NCBI GenBank assembly: GCA_023953615.1
Contig: JAMLJH010000002.1
Coordinates: 956,592-1,020,591 of the forward strand
Direction of reading: 5' to 3'
DNA: 64,000 nt
Source: Verrucomicrobiia bacterium
GTDB taxonomy: Bacteria > Verrucomicrobiota > Verrucomicrobiia > Limisphaerales > JADLHS01
The notes beneath the pieces were generated by a model that was not told the origin of the DNA, ran no database searches, and saw only the letters and a list, made by a program, of their open reading frames with translations. Positions 16,626-26,055 of the stretch are shown here, piece by piece. Each line of letters begins with the position of its first letter. Within the stretch, counting starts at the first letter, position 1. The position numbers were made by a program, and so were the translations under genes.

Positions 16626-18272
16626 TCACTTGGGGTTTTGTTGCCGGGTGGTATCCATCGCCGTCGTCGGGGCTTTGATTTCCAAGAGCCAATCGCCCGG
16701 GGCGGGCGGGCGCATTTCCAAGCGGTTCGAGCCGGGCACGGACGCGGCTTGCGCCGGTTGTGTCTGATTTGCGCGGAGATCGCGCCAGGTCGCCCGAGCG
16801 CCGGGGGGCAATACTTTTGCCGCCAAATGGATGGCGCGGCCTTCAGGCAGATAGACCAACGCTCCCGTGCGGTTGGTCACAATCAACGGGTAAACGGGCA
16901 GGGTGGCCGGGTCCAAGGTCGCGAGCAAAGGTGTTGGGCTGGGTCGCCATGTCCAAAAATCAGTGGCCGCCATGGTTTCACTCAGGGCCGCGAACGCTTG
17001 GGCGTCGGTGGAAGCGAGGGCTTCGCGCCAGGTTGGGCCCGCACCGGAATCCGTATGCCACTCGGCGATGGGTTGGGCGGCGTACGTGACGCCGGCGGGA
17101 GTGATCAGCAGAGCGTTCCACCACAGGAGGCGGCGGGCGAATTCCGTCGTGATGGTTTTGCCGGCAACCGGGGTTTGGCTCGTCGGTGGCGGAAGGATGG
17201 AGAGCAGCGGGTGCGGGGGCACTTTCCAGCGTTCTTGCGAGGGAGCGCCACCCAGCAGCCAGGGAAGCGAATTTGCGTCAGTGACCGAACTGGTTTGGAA
17301 ACCGAACCCGTCCGCCCACGGTTCGGAACGAAATCCGTCATAGACCCAAAAGGATTCTCCGGGCACCAGAATTACCGGGGCATGATTACCCGCATCGAAC
17401 ACTTGTCGGCAGATTTTTTTCCAGCGGTTCGCCGCCACGCCTGAGCTGTCGCAGTCGAAGGCGATGATCCAAACGACGTCCGCCGCATTCCAGCGAGCCA
17501 GGGCATAACGGAGCAGCGCGATGGCGTGTGCTTCAGGCAGTTCGGTACCCGGTCGCAACCCGATTTCCCACAGCGGCGCAATGGCGTTCAATAGGTTGGC
17601 TTGATTGGCGGCGATCACGTTTTGTTCCACTTCACGAAAAGCGTCGGGGTTGATGGCAAAACCGGTCTCGGCGCGATAGAGCGGCGTTTGTTCCGATCCG
17701 ATCGCGGCGGGCAATCGCCACAAGGTGACATTGAATTTCTGCTGCCGTCGGGTTTGGAGATAAGCGCGCCATTCCTCCAGGCTGGTCCGGCCTGCGGCTG
17801 ACCATGCGGCGTCGCCCAGCCAGAAGAAGGGCGTGTGGTCGGCGTGTTCCAGGTGTTGTTGATCTCGCGCAACTTGGATGGGGCCGTGGCGGGTAAAATC
17901 AGTTTCATCCGTCGGCGCGGAACAGAGGAACGTGCCCGTTTGTCCATGCAAACCGGAATTCGTGGTGTCGGAGCAAAGCGTGTGGTATTGCCAGGTTCCC
18001 GGAAAACTGGGTTTGAAGCGCGCCTTCCAGACGGAGCCGCCGTCCCAGAATCCTTCGACGCGATTGGTTTCACCCAGCGGCGAAATCAACACGACCTGGA
18101 GTTCGGCTTGTTCGATCGGGTTCGAGTAGCTCACACTGCTGTGTAGTTCGAGTTCCCAGCGCTGCCACTTGGCGACCGAATCGGCGGCGTGAGCGGTGGC
18201 GAGGGGAACGGATGGCCAGAGAAGCAGCGCCAGCCATGCGAGATGAAATCGGATTCGCAAATGTTGAGTCAT
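16626..18272 (-). CDS. Secreted DUF5060/DUF4038 glycoside-hydrolase-like protein
   Basis: A 548-residue protein with a signal peptide at about 1-30. The N-terminal beta-sandwich (KWQRWELELHSSVSYSNPIE through FPGTWQYHTLC) matches the DUF5060 type. A TIM-barrel DUF4038-like catalytic region begins at HADHTPFFWLGDAAWSA, and a beta-rich C-terminal domain ends in LRANQT and DWLLEIKAP. Related proteins include apiosidase-type and other plant-polysaccharide hydrolases; the substrate here is not deducible. A Thr/Gln-rich tail closes the protein. It is transcribed divergently from the HtrA protease. Confidence 0.82.
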   Translation of the reverse strand: MTQHLRIRFHLAWLALLLWPSVPLATAHAADSVAKWQRWELELHSSVSYSNPIEQAELQVVLISPLGETNRVEGFWDGGSVWKARFKPSFPGTWQYHTLCSDTTNSGLHGQTGTFLCSAPTDETDFTRHGPIQVARDQQHLEHADHTPFFWLGDAAWSAAGRTSLEEWRAYLQTRRQQKFNVTLWRLPAAIGSEQTPLYRAETGFAINPDAFREVEQNVIAANQANLLNAIAPLWEIGLRPGTELPEAHAIALLRYALARWNAADVVWIIAFDCDSSGVAANRWKKICRQVFDAGNHAPVILVPGESFWVYDGFRSEPWADGFGFQTSSVTDANSLPWLLGGAPSQERWKVPPHPLLSILPPPTSQTPVAGKTITTEFARRLLWWNALLITPAGVTYAAQPIAEWHTDSGAGPTWREALASTDAQAFAALSETMAATDFWTWRPSPTPLLATLDPATLPVYPLIVTNRTGALVYLPEGRAIHLAAKVLPPGARATWRDLRANQTQPAQAASVPGSNRLEMRPPAPGDWLLEIKAPTTAMDTTRQQNPK

Positions 18273-18325
18273 TCAGGCCGGTATCTGAACGGAATCCGGC
18301 GAGGCTGTCAAACCCGGCAGCACGG

Positions 18326-18355
18326 TTGCGTTGAACATTTTTTTGAGAGTATTGT
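18326..18355 (+). promoter_or_regulatory. Weak candidate promoter upstream of the HtrA gene
   Basis: TTGCGT at 18326-18331, an 18-bp spacer and TATTGT at 18350-18355, about 70 bp before the start codon. Both hexamers match imperfectly. It is offered because the 153-bp divergent region must hold promoters for two genes. Confidence 0.25.
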
Positions 18356-18425
18356 CCATTCGTTGTGTGGTTAAGGTCGGGAGAATGATCGCTACGGCCC
18401 GACAAAAAATGGAAAGAGAGAAGTT

Positions 18426-19970
18426 ATGAGCAAGAAATTAAATTTTGTTTTGGATTCAGGCGGATTGAGGAGCAACCGCCTGCTCGGGGCGGTGCTGGCG
18501 GGTTTGCTGGCGCTACCCGTTTTGGCCAAGGACGCGCCGAAGCTGTCCATTTCCGATAGTTCGGTGGATCGCGCCACGCGCGGGGTGAGTTACGCGGACG
18601 TGATTAAAAAAGTGACGCCAAGCGTGGTGACGATCGAGTCCACCCGGACCATTCAGTTGCGACAATTTCAAAACCCACTTCAGGGCGACCAGATGTGGCG
18701 TCGGTTCTTTGAACCGGATCCCGATTCGGATCAGGGGAATCAGCGGCGTCCCCGCGATCGGAGCCGAAAGTTGCGCCAAGAAAGCTTAGGTTCGGGAGTG
18801 GTCGTCACGGAAGACGGTTATATTCTGACGAACAATCATGTGGTCGAAGGCGCGGATGAAGACGGAATCATGGTGGTGTTGCCGGATGGCAAAACGAAAT
18901 ATCAAGCGACGGTGATTGGCCGGGATCCGCGCACGGATCTGGCGGTGTTGAAAGTGGAGGCCCAAAAGAAGCTGCCGGCGGTCACGCTGGCGGACAGCGA
19001 CAAGCTGGAAGTGGGCGACGTGGTGCTGGCGGTGGGTAATCCGTTTGGCATCGGACAAAGTGTTTCCAGCGGCATCGTCAGCGCGTTGGGACGAGGCTTC
19101 GGCATCCTGGGACGGCAGGGGTATGAAGATTTCATTCAAACGGATGCCGCGATCAACAAGGGCAATTCCGGCGGCGCGTTGGTGGATGCGGAAGGCCGGT
19201 TGGTGGGGATCAACCAATCCATTGCCAGTCCGAGCGGCGGTAATGCCGGGGTGGGTTTCGCGGTGCCGGTGAATCTGGCCCGCACGGTGTTGGAGCAATT
19301 GGTTGCCGATGGCCGGATTGTGCATGGTTATCTGGGAGTCAGTTTGCAACCCCTGACCCCGGAATTGGCGGACGCTTTCAAGTTGCCCGACGCGAGCGGC
19401 GCGCTGGTGGGAGGGGTGCAACCGAATACGCCCGCCGCCAAGGCCGGGATTCGGGCCGGTGACGTGATTATTGATTTCAATGGCAAGCCGGTGACGGATT
19501 CGTCGCACCTGCGATTGTTGGTGGCGCAAACCGTCCCGGATACCGCGGTCACGTTCAAAGCGTTGCGCAAAGGCAAGGAACAGACTTTCAATGTCAAGCT
19601 GGGCGAGCACCCGGACGACGTCGCGGTGAAGGGCGGCAGCTCCAGCCAGACGGGAGACGAGATATTGCCCGCATTGTCCGGAGTGGAATTGTCCGATCTG
19701 AACTGGCGGTTGCGCCGACAATACAACATTCCGGGGCGCGTCAATGGCGCGTTGGTGACTTCCGTGGAGGAGGATTCTGCCGCGGCCCAGGCCGGACTGC
19801 GGCCAGGCGACGTGATTACGGAGGTCAATCAGCAATCAGTCAAGAGCAGCGATGAGGTTTCTGAGCAGGCGGATAAAACCAAGGGTAAAAGTCTGCTGTT
19901 GCAGGTTTACACGCAAACCGACGATCTGGAGACGACGCGGTTTGTGTCCGTGCCGTTAGGCAAAAAATAA
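18426..19970 (+). CDS. HtrA/DegP-type periplasmic serine protease
   Basis: A 514-residue protein with a membrane-directing N-terminus (GAVLAGLLALPVLA). The trypsin-like domain has the triad His138 (TNNHVV), Asp171 (DPRTDLAVLKV) and Ser248 (NKGNSGGA). Two PDZ domains follow, at about 300-390 and 415-505. The length and two PDZ domains match DegP/DegQ, which degrade misfolded envelope proteins and help outer-membrane protein assembly. An Arg/Gln-rich loop (DQGNQRRPRDRSRKLRQ) lies before the first strand. The ribosome-binding site GAGAGAAG lies just before ATG. A terminator follows, so it is probably transcribed alone. Confidence 0.95.
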   Translation: MSKKLNFVLDSGGLRSNRLLGAVLAGLLALPVLAKDAPKLSISDSSVDRATRGVSYADVIKKVTPSVVTIESTRTIQLRQFQNPLQGDQMWRRFFEPDPDSDQGNQRRPRDRSRKLRQESLGSGVVVTEDGYILTNNHVVEGADEDGIMVVLPDGKTKYQATVIGRDPRTDLAVLKVEAQKKLPAVTLADSDKLEVGDVVLAVGNPFGIGQSVSSGIVSALGRGFGILGRQGYEDFIQTDAAINKGNSGGALVDAEGRLVGINQSIASPSGGNAGVGFAVPVNLARTVLEQLVADGRIVHGYLGVSLQPLTPELADAFKLPDASGALVGGVQPNTPAAKAGIRAGDVIIDFNGKPVTDSSHLRLLVAQTVPDTAVTFKALRKGKEQTFNVKLGEHPDDVAVKGGSSSQTGDEILPALSGVELSDLNWRLRRQYNIPGRVNGALVTSVEEDSAAAQAGLRPGDVITEVNQQSVKSSDEVSEQADKTKGKSLLLQVYTQTDDLETTRFVSVPLGKK

Positions 19971-19992
19971 TCAAGGGTGGGGAAACTTGGAC

Positions 19993-20026
19993 ATCCAGCC
20001 GGATCGAAATGGCCCGGCTGGATTTT
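19993..20026 (+). terminator. Rho-independent terminator after the HtrA gene
   Basis: A 10-bp stem ATCCAGCCGG / CCGGCTGGAT with an 11-nt loop and a TTTT tail, 23 bp after the stop codon. Confidence 0.75.
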
Positions 20027-20122
20027 CCATTGGCGGGACGAAGCTGCATCGCGGCTTTGACAAAAAGTTTTGGGCAGGCATGATTTTGTCGAGCCAGCAA
20101 TGACGACGACTGGCTAGATTGA

Positions 20123-21148
20123 ATGTCAGTCCAATATAAAGATTATTACGCCATCCTGGGGGTCGCCCGCACCGCCAGTAGTGCCGACATCAAAAAGGCG
20201 TTTCGCAAACTAGCGCGCGAGTACCACCCGGACGTAGCCAAGGATAAAAAGCGCGCGGAGGAAAAGTTCAAAGCGGTCAATGAAGCCTACGAGGTCCTGG
20301 GGGACCCGGTTAAGCGGCAGCAGTATGACCAGTTGGGCGCCAACTGGAAATCCGGCGCGGATTTTCGGCCGCCACCCGGTTGGGGGCGGAGCGCCGGAGG
20401 CGGTGGCGAGCGGACGGAATTTGAGTTCAACTTTGGCGGCACGGGTTTTAGCGACTTCTTTGAACAATTGTTCGGCGGCCGCCGTAATGGTCAGTCGCGT
20501 TCGGGCGCTTCGGAAGCGGAGCCAGCGGAGCGCGGCGCGGACATTGAAGGGGATATTCTGGTTTCGTTGGAAGAAGCGATGCGCGGTTCACAACGCGCCG
20601 TGAACGTGCGGCACGCCGTCGTCTGTTCGGTCTGTGGCGGCAGTGGCCATCGCGGCGCCCGGGCTTGCGTGGCGTGTGAAGGGCAGGGGCGCGTGAGCAA
20701 ATCAGAAACCTACCAGGTCAAGATTCCGGCGGGCGTGACGGAAGGCCAGCGTTTGCGCCTGGCGGGTCGCGGCGAGGCCGGATCGCGCGGTGGCAGCGCG
20801 GGTGATTTGTTTCTTCGAGTGCGTCTGGCGAAGCATCCGGACTTTGAAGTGTCCGGCCATAACTTGATTTACGAGGCGCCGGTTGCGCCGTGGGAAGCCG
20901 TATTGGGCGGTAACCTTTCCGTTCCCACATTGGAGGGACATGTGAACATCAAAGTCCCGCCGGGAACGCAGAATGGTCAAAAGTTGCGCGTGCGACATCG
21001 GGGGTTGACGTCACGGGCCGGGGAACGCGGCGATTTATTGGTGGTGATTCAGGTGGAGGTGCCCGTGCGCATCACCGAGGCCGAACGAAATTTGTGGCGC
21101 AAGCTCGCGGAAACGTCCAAATTCAATCCTCGAACCAGTCAAAACTAG
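20123..21148 (+). CDS. DnaJ/CbpA-like co-chaperone with a half zinc-finger
   Basis: A 341-residue protein. The J-domain is at 5-70 with HPD at 35-37 ([11 protein letters not shown]), followed by a Gly/Phe-rich stretch at 80-135. The C-terminal substrate-binding beta-domains are at about 140-330 ([38 protein letters not shown]). Full DnaJ has four CxxCxGxG repeats and CbpA none. Here just two remain (C168/C171 and C182/C185), enough for one zinc site, so it is intermediate in type. It probably stimulates DnaK ATPase. SDR and aroE genes follow on the same strand with short gaps. Confidence 0.9.
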   Translation: MSVQYKDYYAILGVARTASSADIKKAFRKLAREYHPDVAKDKKRAEEKFKAVNEAYEVLGDPVKRQQYDQLGANWKSGADFRPPPGWGRSAGGGGERTEFEFNFGGTGFSDFFEQLFGGRRNGQSRSGASEAEPAERGADIEGDILVSLEEAMRGSQRAVNVRHAVVCSVCGGSGHRGARACVACEGQGRVSKSETYQVKIPAGVTEGQRLRLAGRGEAGSRGGSAGDLFLRVRLAKHPDFEVSGHNLIYEAPVAPWEAVLGGNLSVPTLEGHVNIKVPPGTQNGQKLRVRHRGLTSRAGERGDLLVVIQVEVPVRITEAERNLWRKLAETSKFNPRTSQN

Positions 21149-21169
21149 GAATCAGGGAACAAGAACATC

Positions 21170-21868
21170 ATGGCAGAGGCAAAATTGGTGGTCCTTACCG
21201 GAGCGACCCGAGGTCTGGGGCGCGCGATGGTGACCGAATTTGTGAAGCGCGGTCTTACGGTGCTGGGTTGCGGACGCAGCAACCGGGACATTGAAGGGTT
21301 GCGGGCGGAGTTTGGCGCGCCGCATGATTTTTACGCGGTGGATATTGCGTCCGATCCGGCGGTGAAATCGTGGGCGAGTTTGATCATGACTTCGCACGGG
21401 GTGCCGGATTTGATCGTGAACAACGCCGGCATCATCAACGCCAACGCTCGGCTTTGGGAGGTGAGCGCGCGCGCGTTTGACGAAGTGGTGGATGTGAATT
21501 TACGCGGGCCGGTGAATGTGATTCGTCACTTGATCCCGGCCATGGTCAAGCGCCGGACGGGTACGATCGTAAATTTCAGTTCCGGTTGGGGACGTTCCAC
21601 GGATCCTGAGGTGGCCCCGTATTGCGCCACCAAATGGGCCGTGGAAGGATTGACCCAATCTTTAGCCCAAGAACTGCCATCGGGCATGGCGGCGGTGGCG
21701 CTCAATCCCGGCGTCGTGAATACCGACATGCTGCGCAGTTGCTTTGGGCGTTCGGCGGCCAATTATCCCTCACCGGACGAATGGGCGGCGGTGGCCGTTC
21801 CTTTTATTTTGAGCATCAAATCCGGTGACAACGGACGTCCATTAACCGTACCGGAATCGAGAGTGTGA
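21170..21868 (+). CDS. Short-chain dehydrogenase/reductase (SDR)
   Basis: A 232-residue classical SDR. The Rossmann motif is TGATRGLG (NAD(P) binding), with the NNAG motif in VNNAGI, catalytic Ser in NFSSGWG and YxxxK in YCATKWA. The C-terminal part is short and ends NGRPLTVPESRV. The substrate is unknown. It starts 21 bp after the DnaJ-like gene and 60 bp before aroE, so co-transcription is likely without implying a shared pathway. Confidence 0.9.
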   Translation: MAEAKLVVLTGATRGLGRAMVTEFVKRGLTVLGCGRSNRDIEGLRAEFGAPHDFYAVDIASDPAVKSWASLIMTSHGVPDLIVNNAGIINANARLWEVSARAFDEVVDVNLRGPVNVIRHLIPAMVKRRTGTIVNFSSGWGRSTDPEVAPYCATKWAVEGLTQSLAQELPSGMAAVALNPGVVNTDMLRSCFGRSAANYPSPDEWAAVAVPFILSIKSGDNGRPLTVPESRV

Positions 21869-21928
21869 TCGTCGCCGCGAAAATTCTTTCCGCTTTGAAG
21901 TCGGGCTGGCTCTGCGTATAACCTCCGC

Positions 21929-22807
21929 GTGGCGGCGCCGTTTCCAACTCCGATTGATGCCAGCACACGCTATTGCGCGGTGTTCGGGCATCCGGTGCGT
22001 CATTCCGCTTCCCCCGCCATGCACAATGCCGCGCTCGCGGCGTTGGGACTGAACTGGCGCTATCTCGCTTTTGAAGTGCCGCCCGAGGAATTACGCGTCG
22101 CGCTTGCCGGAGCCAAGCAGATGGGTTTCATCGGATTGAACCTGACCGTGCCACACAAATTACTGGCGCTGCCCTGGGTGGATGAACTGGATGTTTCAGC
22201 CCAACTGCTTGGGGCGATAAACACCGTGCATTTCTCTCGCGACGCGACGGGGAAAATCACCAGCCGCGGTTACAACACGGATGGCGATGCGCTGATCCAG
22301 GCCGTGCAGGAAGAGTTGCGGATCAACCTGCGAAGCGCTCGCGTGCTCGTGTTGGGCGCCGGTGGCGCCGCCCGGGCGGCGGTGATGAAATTAGCCGCCG
22401 AAGGAGTCATCGAACTGGCTTTGGTGAATCGCACCCAAACCAAAGCGGAAGCGCTGGTGGATGAAGTGCGGAGGTTGTTTCCTGCAATCAACGTCCGTGT
22501 GGGCTATCCCAATGGCTCGGTGGATTTGGTGCTGAATGCGACTTCACTCGGCTTGAAACCGAATGACGCGCTGCCTGTTGATTTGACAACTTTCAGCCTG
22601 GCCCGGGCTAGGGCCGCTTATGACATGATCTATCGGCCAGCCGAGACCCCGTTTCTCCAAGCGGCGCAAGCGGCCGGATGCCAAACCGCCAATGGCTTGG
22701 GCATGTTGCTTCATCAGGGAGCGCGAGCGTTGGAGATTTGGTCGGGAAAAGTGGCGCCGCTGGCAGTGATGCGCACGGCGTTGGAGGCGAATGTTTATGG
22801 CCGATGA
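21929..22807 (+). CDS. aroE: Shikimate dehydrogenase
   Basis: A 292-residue enzyme that reduces 3-dehydroshikimate to shikimate with NADPH in aromatic amino-acid synthesis. The substrate site shows HSASPAMHNAA and NLTVPHK, whose Lys is catalytic, plus NTDGDAL with the partner Asp. The nucleotide site is VLGAGGAARA, and the C-terminus keeps GLGMLLHQGA. Translation starts at GTG 21929, giving the normal family length. It follows the SDR gene closely. Confidence 0.95.
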   Translation: MAAPFPTPIDASTRYCAVFGHPVRHSASPAMHNAALAALGLNWRYLAFEVPPEELRVALAGAKQMGFIGLNLTVPHKLLALPWVDELDVSAQLLGAINTVHFSRDATGKITSRGYNTDGDALIQAVQEELRINLRSARVLVLGAGGAARAAVMKLAAEGVIELALVNRTQTKAEALVDEVRRLFPAINVRVGYPNGSVDLVLNATSLGLKPNDALPVDLTTFSLARARAAYDMIYRPAETPFLQAAQAAGCQTANGLGMLLHQGARALEIWSGKVAPLAVMRTALEANVYGR

Positions 22808-22914
22808 TATTTTGAGAGCACCGATTACTGAATTGCCCCCACTGACGCGAAGCGGCGACTGGCTTGGCGCGGCTGGTCATGGGCGTTTGCCTCGTCCCTT
22901 TTCACTCACCCACT

Positions 22915-24057
22915 ATGCTTGACACGGTATTTGATCCGGAAATCTGGGCGCGCGTGCCGTTCCATTTTTGGTCGGTGGTATTTTTCATTTTCGGCAGCAT
23001 CGTCGGCAGTTTTTTGAATGTTTGCATTCATCGGATGCCGCTGGGGTTGAGTGTCGTATCTCCGCCTTCGCACTGTCCGCACTGCCATTACTCGATTCCC
23101 TGGTATCTCAATCTGCCGCTGATCACCTGGTTGATGTTGCGGGGGCGTTGCAAAAATTGTCGCGCGCCCATCTCGGTCCGTTACTTTCTGGTGGAACTGT
23201 TGACCGGCGCGCTTTTTCTCGGTTGTTGGCTGAATTACGGTCCGGCTTCCGCCCGCCTCGCGTTGATCTACTCGCTGTTTGTCGCTGGATTGATTGTCGC
23301 CACCTTCATTGACTTTGAGCATTTCATCATCCCGGATGAAATCACCATCGGCGGCACGATCGTGGGACTGGTGTTTTCATTTTATGCGCCCTTGCATGAT
23401 CAAGTGACGGCGCTGGCCGGGTTCTGGCAGGGAGTGATTGGCGCGGTGGTGGGTTGGGGATTGATTTACGCCATCGTGCGGCTGGGCAAGCTGATGTTCG
23501 GTCGGCAACGAATGGCGCTGCCGGTGGATACGAAAATTATCTTTTCGGAAACGGCGGTGCATTTGCCGGACCGGGAGATTCCTTACGAGGAATTGTTTTA
23601 TCGTCAGTCGGATGAAATCATCATGCAGGCCCGCACCTTGGAATTGATTGATCGTTGTTATCAAAACGTCCAGGTGCGCCTGTCGCCGCGCCGGTTGCGC
23701 ATTGCAGCGGAGGAACTCAATCCAGAAGCCATTCACCAAATGGAGGCGGTGAGTACGGAGATCATTTTACCGCGCGAGGCCATGGGGTTTGGCGACGTGA
23801 AATTCATGGCGGCGATTGGCGCGTTCCTCGGCTGGCCCGCGACGTTCTTTACCCTGGTGATCAGCTCGGTGGTCGGCTCCGTGGTGGGCATCATCGGCAT
23901 GACGATCCAGGGGCGGGAACGCTTTGCGCGCATTCCCTACGGTCCCTATCTGGCGGTGGCGGCGTTGATCTGGGTGCTATTGCCATTGGATGCCAAACAG
24001 GAATTGCGGGAACTATTGGCGGTACTCAATCCATTTGCCGCGCCGGGTCTGCTCTGA
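22915..24057 (+). CDS. Prepilin peptidase / N-methyltransferase (A24)
   Basis: A 380-residue polytopic inner-membrane aspartic protease that cleaves and methylates type IV pilins and pseudopilins. The zinc-type cysteine pairs CPHC and CKNC lie in the N-terminal methylase loop. The two catalytic Asp are in FIDFEHFIIPDE and GFGDVKFM. A cytoplasmic insert of about 115 residues (from about FGRQRMALP to EIILPREA) separates them, longer than in Proteobacteria. I chose ATG 22915, which starts right before the first helix; earlier starts add a poor extension. It would process the two pseudopilins at 57-58 kb. Confidence 0.92.
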   Translation: MLDTVFDPEIWARVPFHFWSVVFFIFGSIVGSFLNVCIHRMPLGLSVVSPPSHCPHCHYSIPWYLNLPLITWLMLRGRCKNCRAPISVRYFLVELLTGALFLGCWLNYGPASARLALIYSLFVAGLIVATFIDFEHFIIPDEITIGGTIVGLVFSFYAPLHDQVTALAGFWQGVIGAVVGWGLIYAIVRLGKLMFGRQRMALPVDTKIIFSETAVHLPDREIPYEELFYRQSDEIIMQARTLELIDRCYQNVQVRLSPRRLRIAAEELNPEAIHQMEAVSTEIILPREAMGFGDVKFMAAIGAFLGWPATFFTLVISSVVGSVVGIIGMTIQGRERFARIPYGPYLAVAALIWVLLPLDAKQELRELLAVLNPFAAPGLL

Positions 24058-24178
24058 ACCGGAAAAAATCTTGCGCGGGCCGGTCCGGTTCACTAGCGTT
24101 ACCCCCTCGCTAGACGCGCGATCGTGCGTCGGGAGTTGATGGATTCAGACGTTCGGGAAACAGATCGCGCGGGGTTCC

Positions 24179-24254
24179 GGGTTGGTAGCTCAGTTGGTAG
24201 AGCAGTGCCCTTTTAAGGCATTGGTCCAGGGTTCGAGTCCCTGCCAACCCACCA
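24179..24254 (+). tRNA. tRNA-Lys (TTT)
   Basis: A 76-nt cloverleaf with CCA encoded. Acceptor GGGTTGG / CCAACCC, D-arm GCTC/GAGC, anticodon arm GTGCC-CTTTTAA-GGCAT and T-arm CAGGG-TTCGAGT-CCCTG. The anticodon TTT reads AAA/AAG. D-arm and variable loop are identical to those of tRNA-Lys(CTT) at 16503. Confidence 0.97.
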
Positions 24255-24272
24255 CTTCATTCGTCCTTCGCT

Positions 24273-24833
24273 TCAGATTTGGTAATCGAAAGTGGTATCT
24301 CCAGTGGGGTTTTTCGCCGTGCCCCGTTGCAAGGAATGGTCCACCAAAGTCAGCAAATGCGATTGAGTCATTTGCTTGTGGAAAAAGGCCGTGGCTCCGG
24401 AATTCAATGCTTCGCGAGTTTTCTTGGCCGGGTCACCAGCCGAAACCATCACGACGGGAATGTTCTTGAACGCGTCGAAGCGGTAGAGCCACGAAATGAC
24501 GCGATCGCCATTCCAGGCCACGCCCGTTACGTCCACGGGCAGATTCATGTCCAGCAGCACGAGATCGGGTTTTTGTTTGCGCACGGTACGGATGGCTTCG
24601 CAACCATCACCGGCGGTCAGGACTTCAAAGCCCTCATTGGTGAGTTGCGTCGCGGCGGTTTTCCGAAACACCGGATCATCGTCCACCACCAATACTTTTT
24701 GGTTTCGCGAGGGTTTGTGCAAAATCTCGGCGGCGGCTGAATTCGACTTCGCCACCACGTGTTTGCCGGTCCCATTGCCAAAAATCCGGCGGAACCATTT
24801 GGTGCAGCTTTCTTGATCTGAGTTTGTATTCAT
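24273..24833 (-). CDS. Single-domain response regulator with N-terminal extension
   Basis: A 186-residue protein with a receiver domain at about 45-165. The acidic pocket is VVDDDP, the phosphoacceptor Asp lies in LVLLDMNLP, and Lys in FFHKQMT. No output domain follows, so signalling is probably by protein contact. The first 45 residues are basic and unmatched (KWFRRIFGNGTGKHVVAK). ATG 24833 is favoured over an earlier one because GAGGG lies 6 nt upstream. The gene converges on tRNA-Lys(TTT). No kinase is adjacent. Confidence 0.87.
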   Translation of the reverse strand: MNTNSDQESCTKWFRRIFGNGTGKHVVAKSNSAAAEILHKPSRNQKVLVVDDDPVFRKTAATQLTNEGFEVLTAGDGCEAIRTVRKQKPDLVLLDMNLPVDVTGVAWNGDRVISWLYRFDAFKNIPVVMVSAGDPAKKTREALNSGATAFFHKQMTQSHLLTLVDHSLQRGTAKNPTGDTTFDYQI

Positions 24834-24968
24834 GTGGCCCTCGCTTGAAATGAGTTGTATCACTCACTTCCAAGCTACCCTTAAAGTACGTTGTCTCAAT
24901 TCGGTTACATTTAGGAACGGTGCCCCGGAAATCAGGTCAGATGGCTCCCGGAAAATTCCCGGGGCGTT

Positions 24969-25889
24969 TCAAGGTGCCAGAATTCGCAACGCGGATGGTT
25001 CGACGGTTACTTGCGCCGGCAGCCGCCCGGCCAGTTCGCCGTCCACTTCAAAGTGAAGCGGTTGCGCGCTGGTCAGACTGAAGGCGGCACTTTGGAAACG
25101 AAGCACGGTTGCCTCTGGCAGCCGGTTTGCCAGCAATAGCCGCCATCCGCAGCGCAGCAGAATCCACCAGCCAATTTGGGGAAAGACGCAGACCTCGAGC
25201 CAACCGTCGCTGAGCTTTGCAGAGGGGAAGATGTTAAAATTTCCGCCGTACTTGCGGCCGTTACCGATCAGGACCAAACCGCCGGTCAGGGTGCGCGCTC
25301 CATCCGTAACGCTAAGTGGAATTGATTTTTTCCGCAACGCGCGCAAGCCGGCGACGACGTAAGCCAGGGGGCCGATCTTTTTCTTTAATTGCAAATTGAC
25401 CAGTTCCAGCGCGCGCGAATCAAGCCCCGCGCCGGCCAGTTGGACAAAATAATATCGCTGGCGGTTTTCGGCGGGGCCGCAAATAAAGCTGGGCAAGTCA
25501 ATGCGTCGCTCGTTTTCGGCTCGCAGCGTGGCCCACGCCGCTTCCAGACGCAGGGACATTCCCAGTTCGCGGGCGAATACATTGGCCGTGCCGATGGGCA
25601 AAACCCCGAGGCGCGCGTGTTTGAAACCGTCGGGAACATCCCCGATGCCATTCAACACTTCGTTGACGGTGCCATCGCCTCCGGCGGCGATGATGGTATC
25701 GAAGCCCTCGATTACAGATTGCGCAGCCAGACGTCTGGCGTCGCCGGGCGCAGTGGTTTGTCGCAGAGCGGCTTCCCGCGCGATGTCTCCCAAGGCGCGG
25801 CGGAAATGCTGGGCTTTATGCCCCTTCGCGGCGGGATTGAAGATGACGCAGGCGCGCACACGCGACAGTTTTCCGAGTGAGCCAAACAA
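24969..25889 (-). CDS. Diacylglycerol-kinase-family lipid kinase
   Basis: A 306-residue protein of the YegS/DgkB family. It has NPAAKG near the N-terminus, AAGGDGTVNEVLNGI (nucleotide-binding GGDGT), PIGTANVFAREL and, in the C-terminal beta-sandwich, VLIGNGRKYGGNFNIFPSA. Relatives phosphorylate diacylglycerol or other lipids on the cytoplasmic face. The exact substrate is not predictable. It is divergent from the unknown gene at 26056. Confidence 0.9.
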   Translation of the reverse strand: MFGSLGKLSRVRACVIFNPAAKGHKAQHFRRALGDIAREAALRQTTAPGDARRLAAQSVIEGFDTIIAAGGDGTVNEVLNGIGDVPDGFKHARLGVLPIGTANVFARELGMSLRLEAAWATLRAENERRIDLPSFICGPAENRQRYYFVQLAGAGLDSRALELVNLQLKKKIGPLAYVVAGLRALRKKSIPLSVTDGARTLTGGLVLIGNGRKYGGNFNIFPSAKLSDGWLEVCVFPQIGWWILLRCGWRLLLANRLPEATVLRFQSAAFSLTSAQPLHFEVDGELAGRLPAQVTVEPSALRILAP

Positions 25890-26055
25890 GTCGAGGATAA
25901 AACCGACGCGAGTGACAATCGGGACAAAAGGCGCGGGGTGTCACCGGATGATTTTGGAAAGAGATGAAGTTGATTGAGCGGTTAATCGCGAAAGAATTTT
26001 GTGATGCGGCAAAAACTTATGGAAAACCGCCGCCCAATTGAGGCAACATCTCATC

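Noticed and set aside
18786..19835. 349-codon minus-strand frame
   Set aside because: Antisense to the HtrA protease; no domain and His/Arg-rich shadow composition.
24058..24178. Terminator after prepilin peptidase
   Set aside because: Just a 6-bp AACCGG/CCGGTT pairing over a long loop and no T-run.
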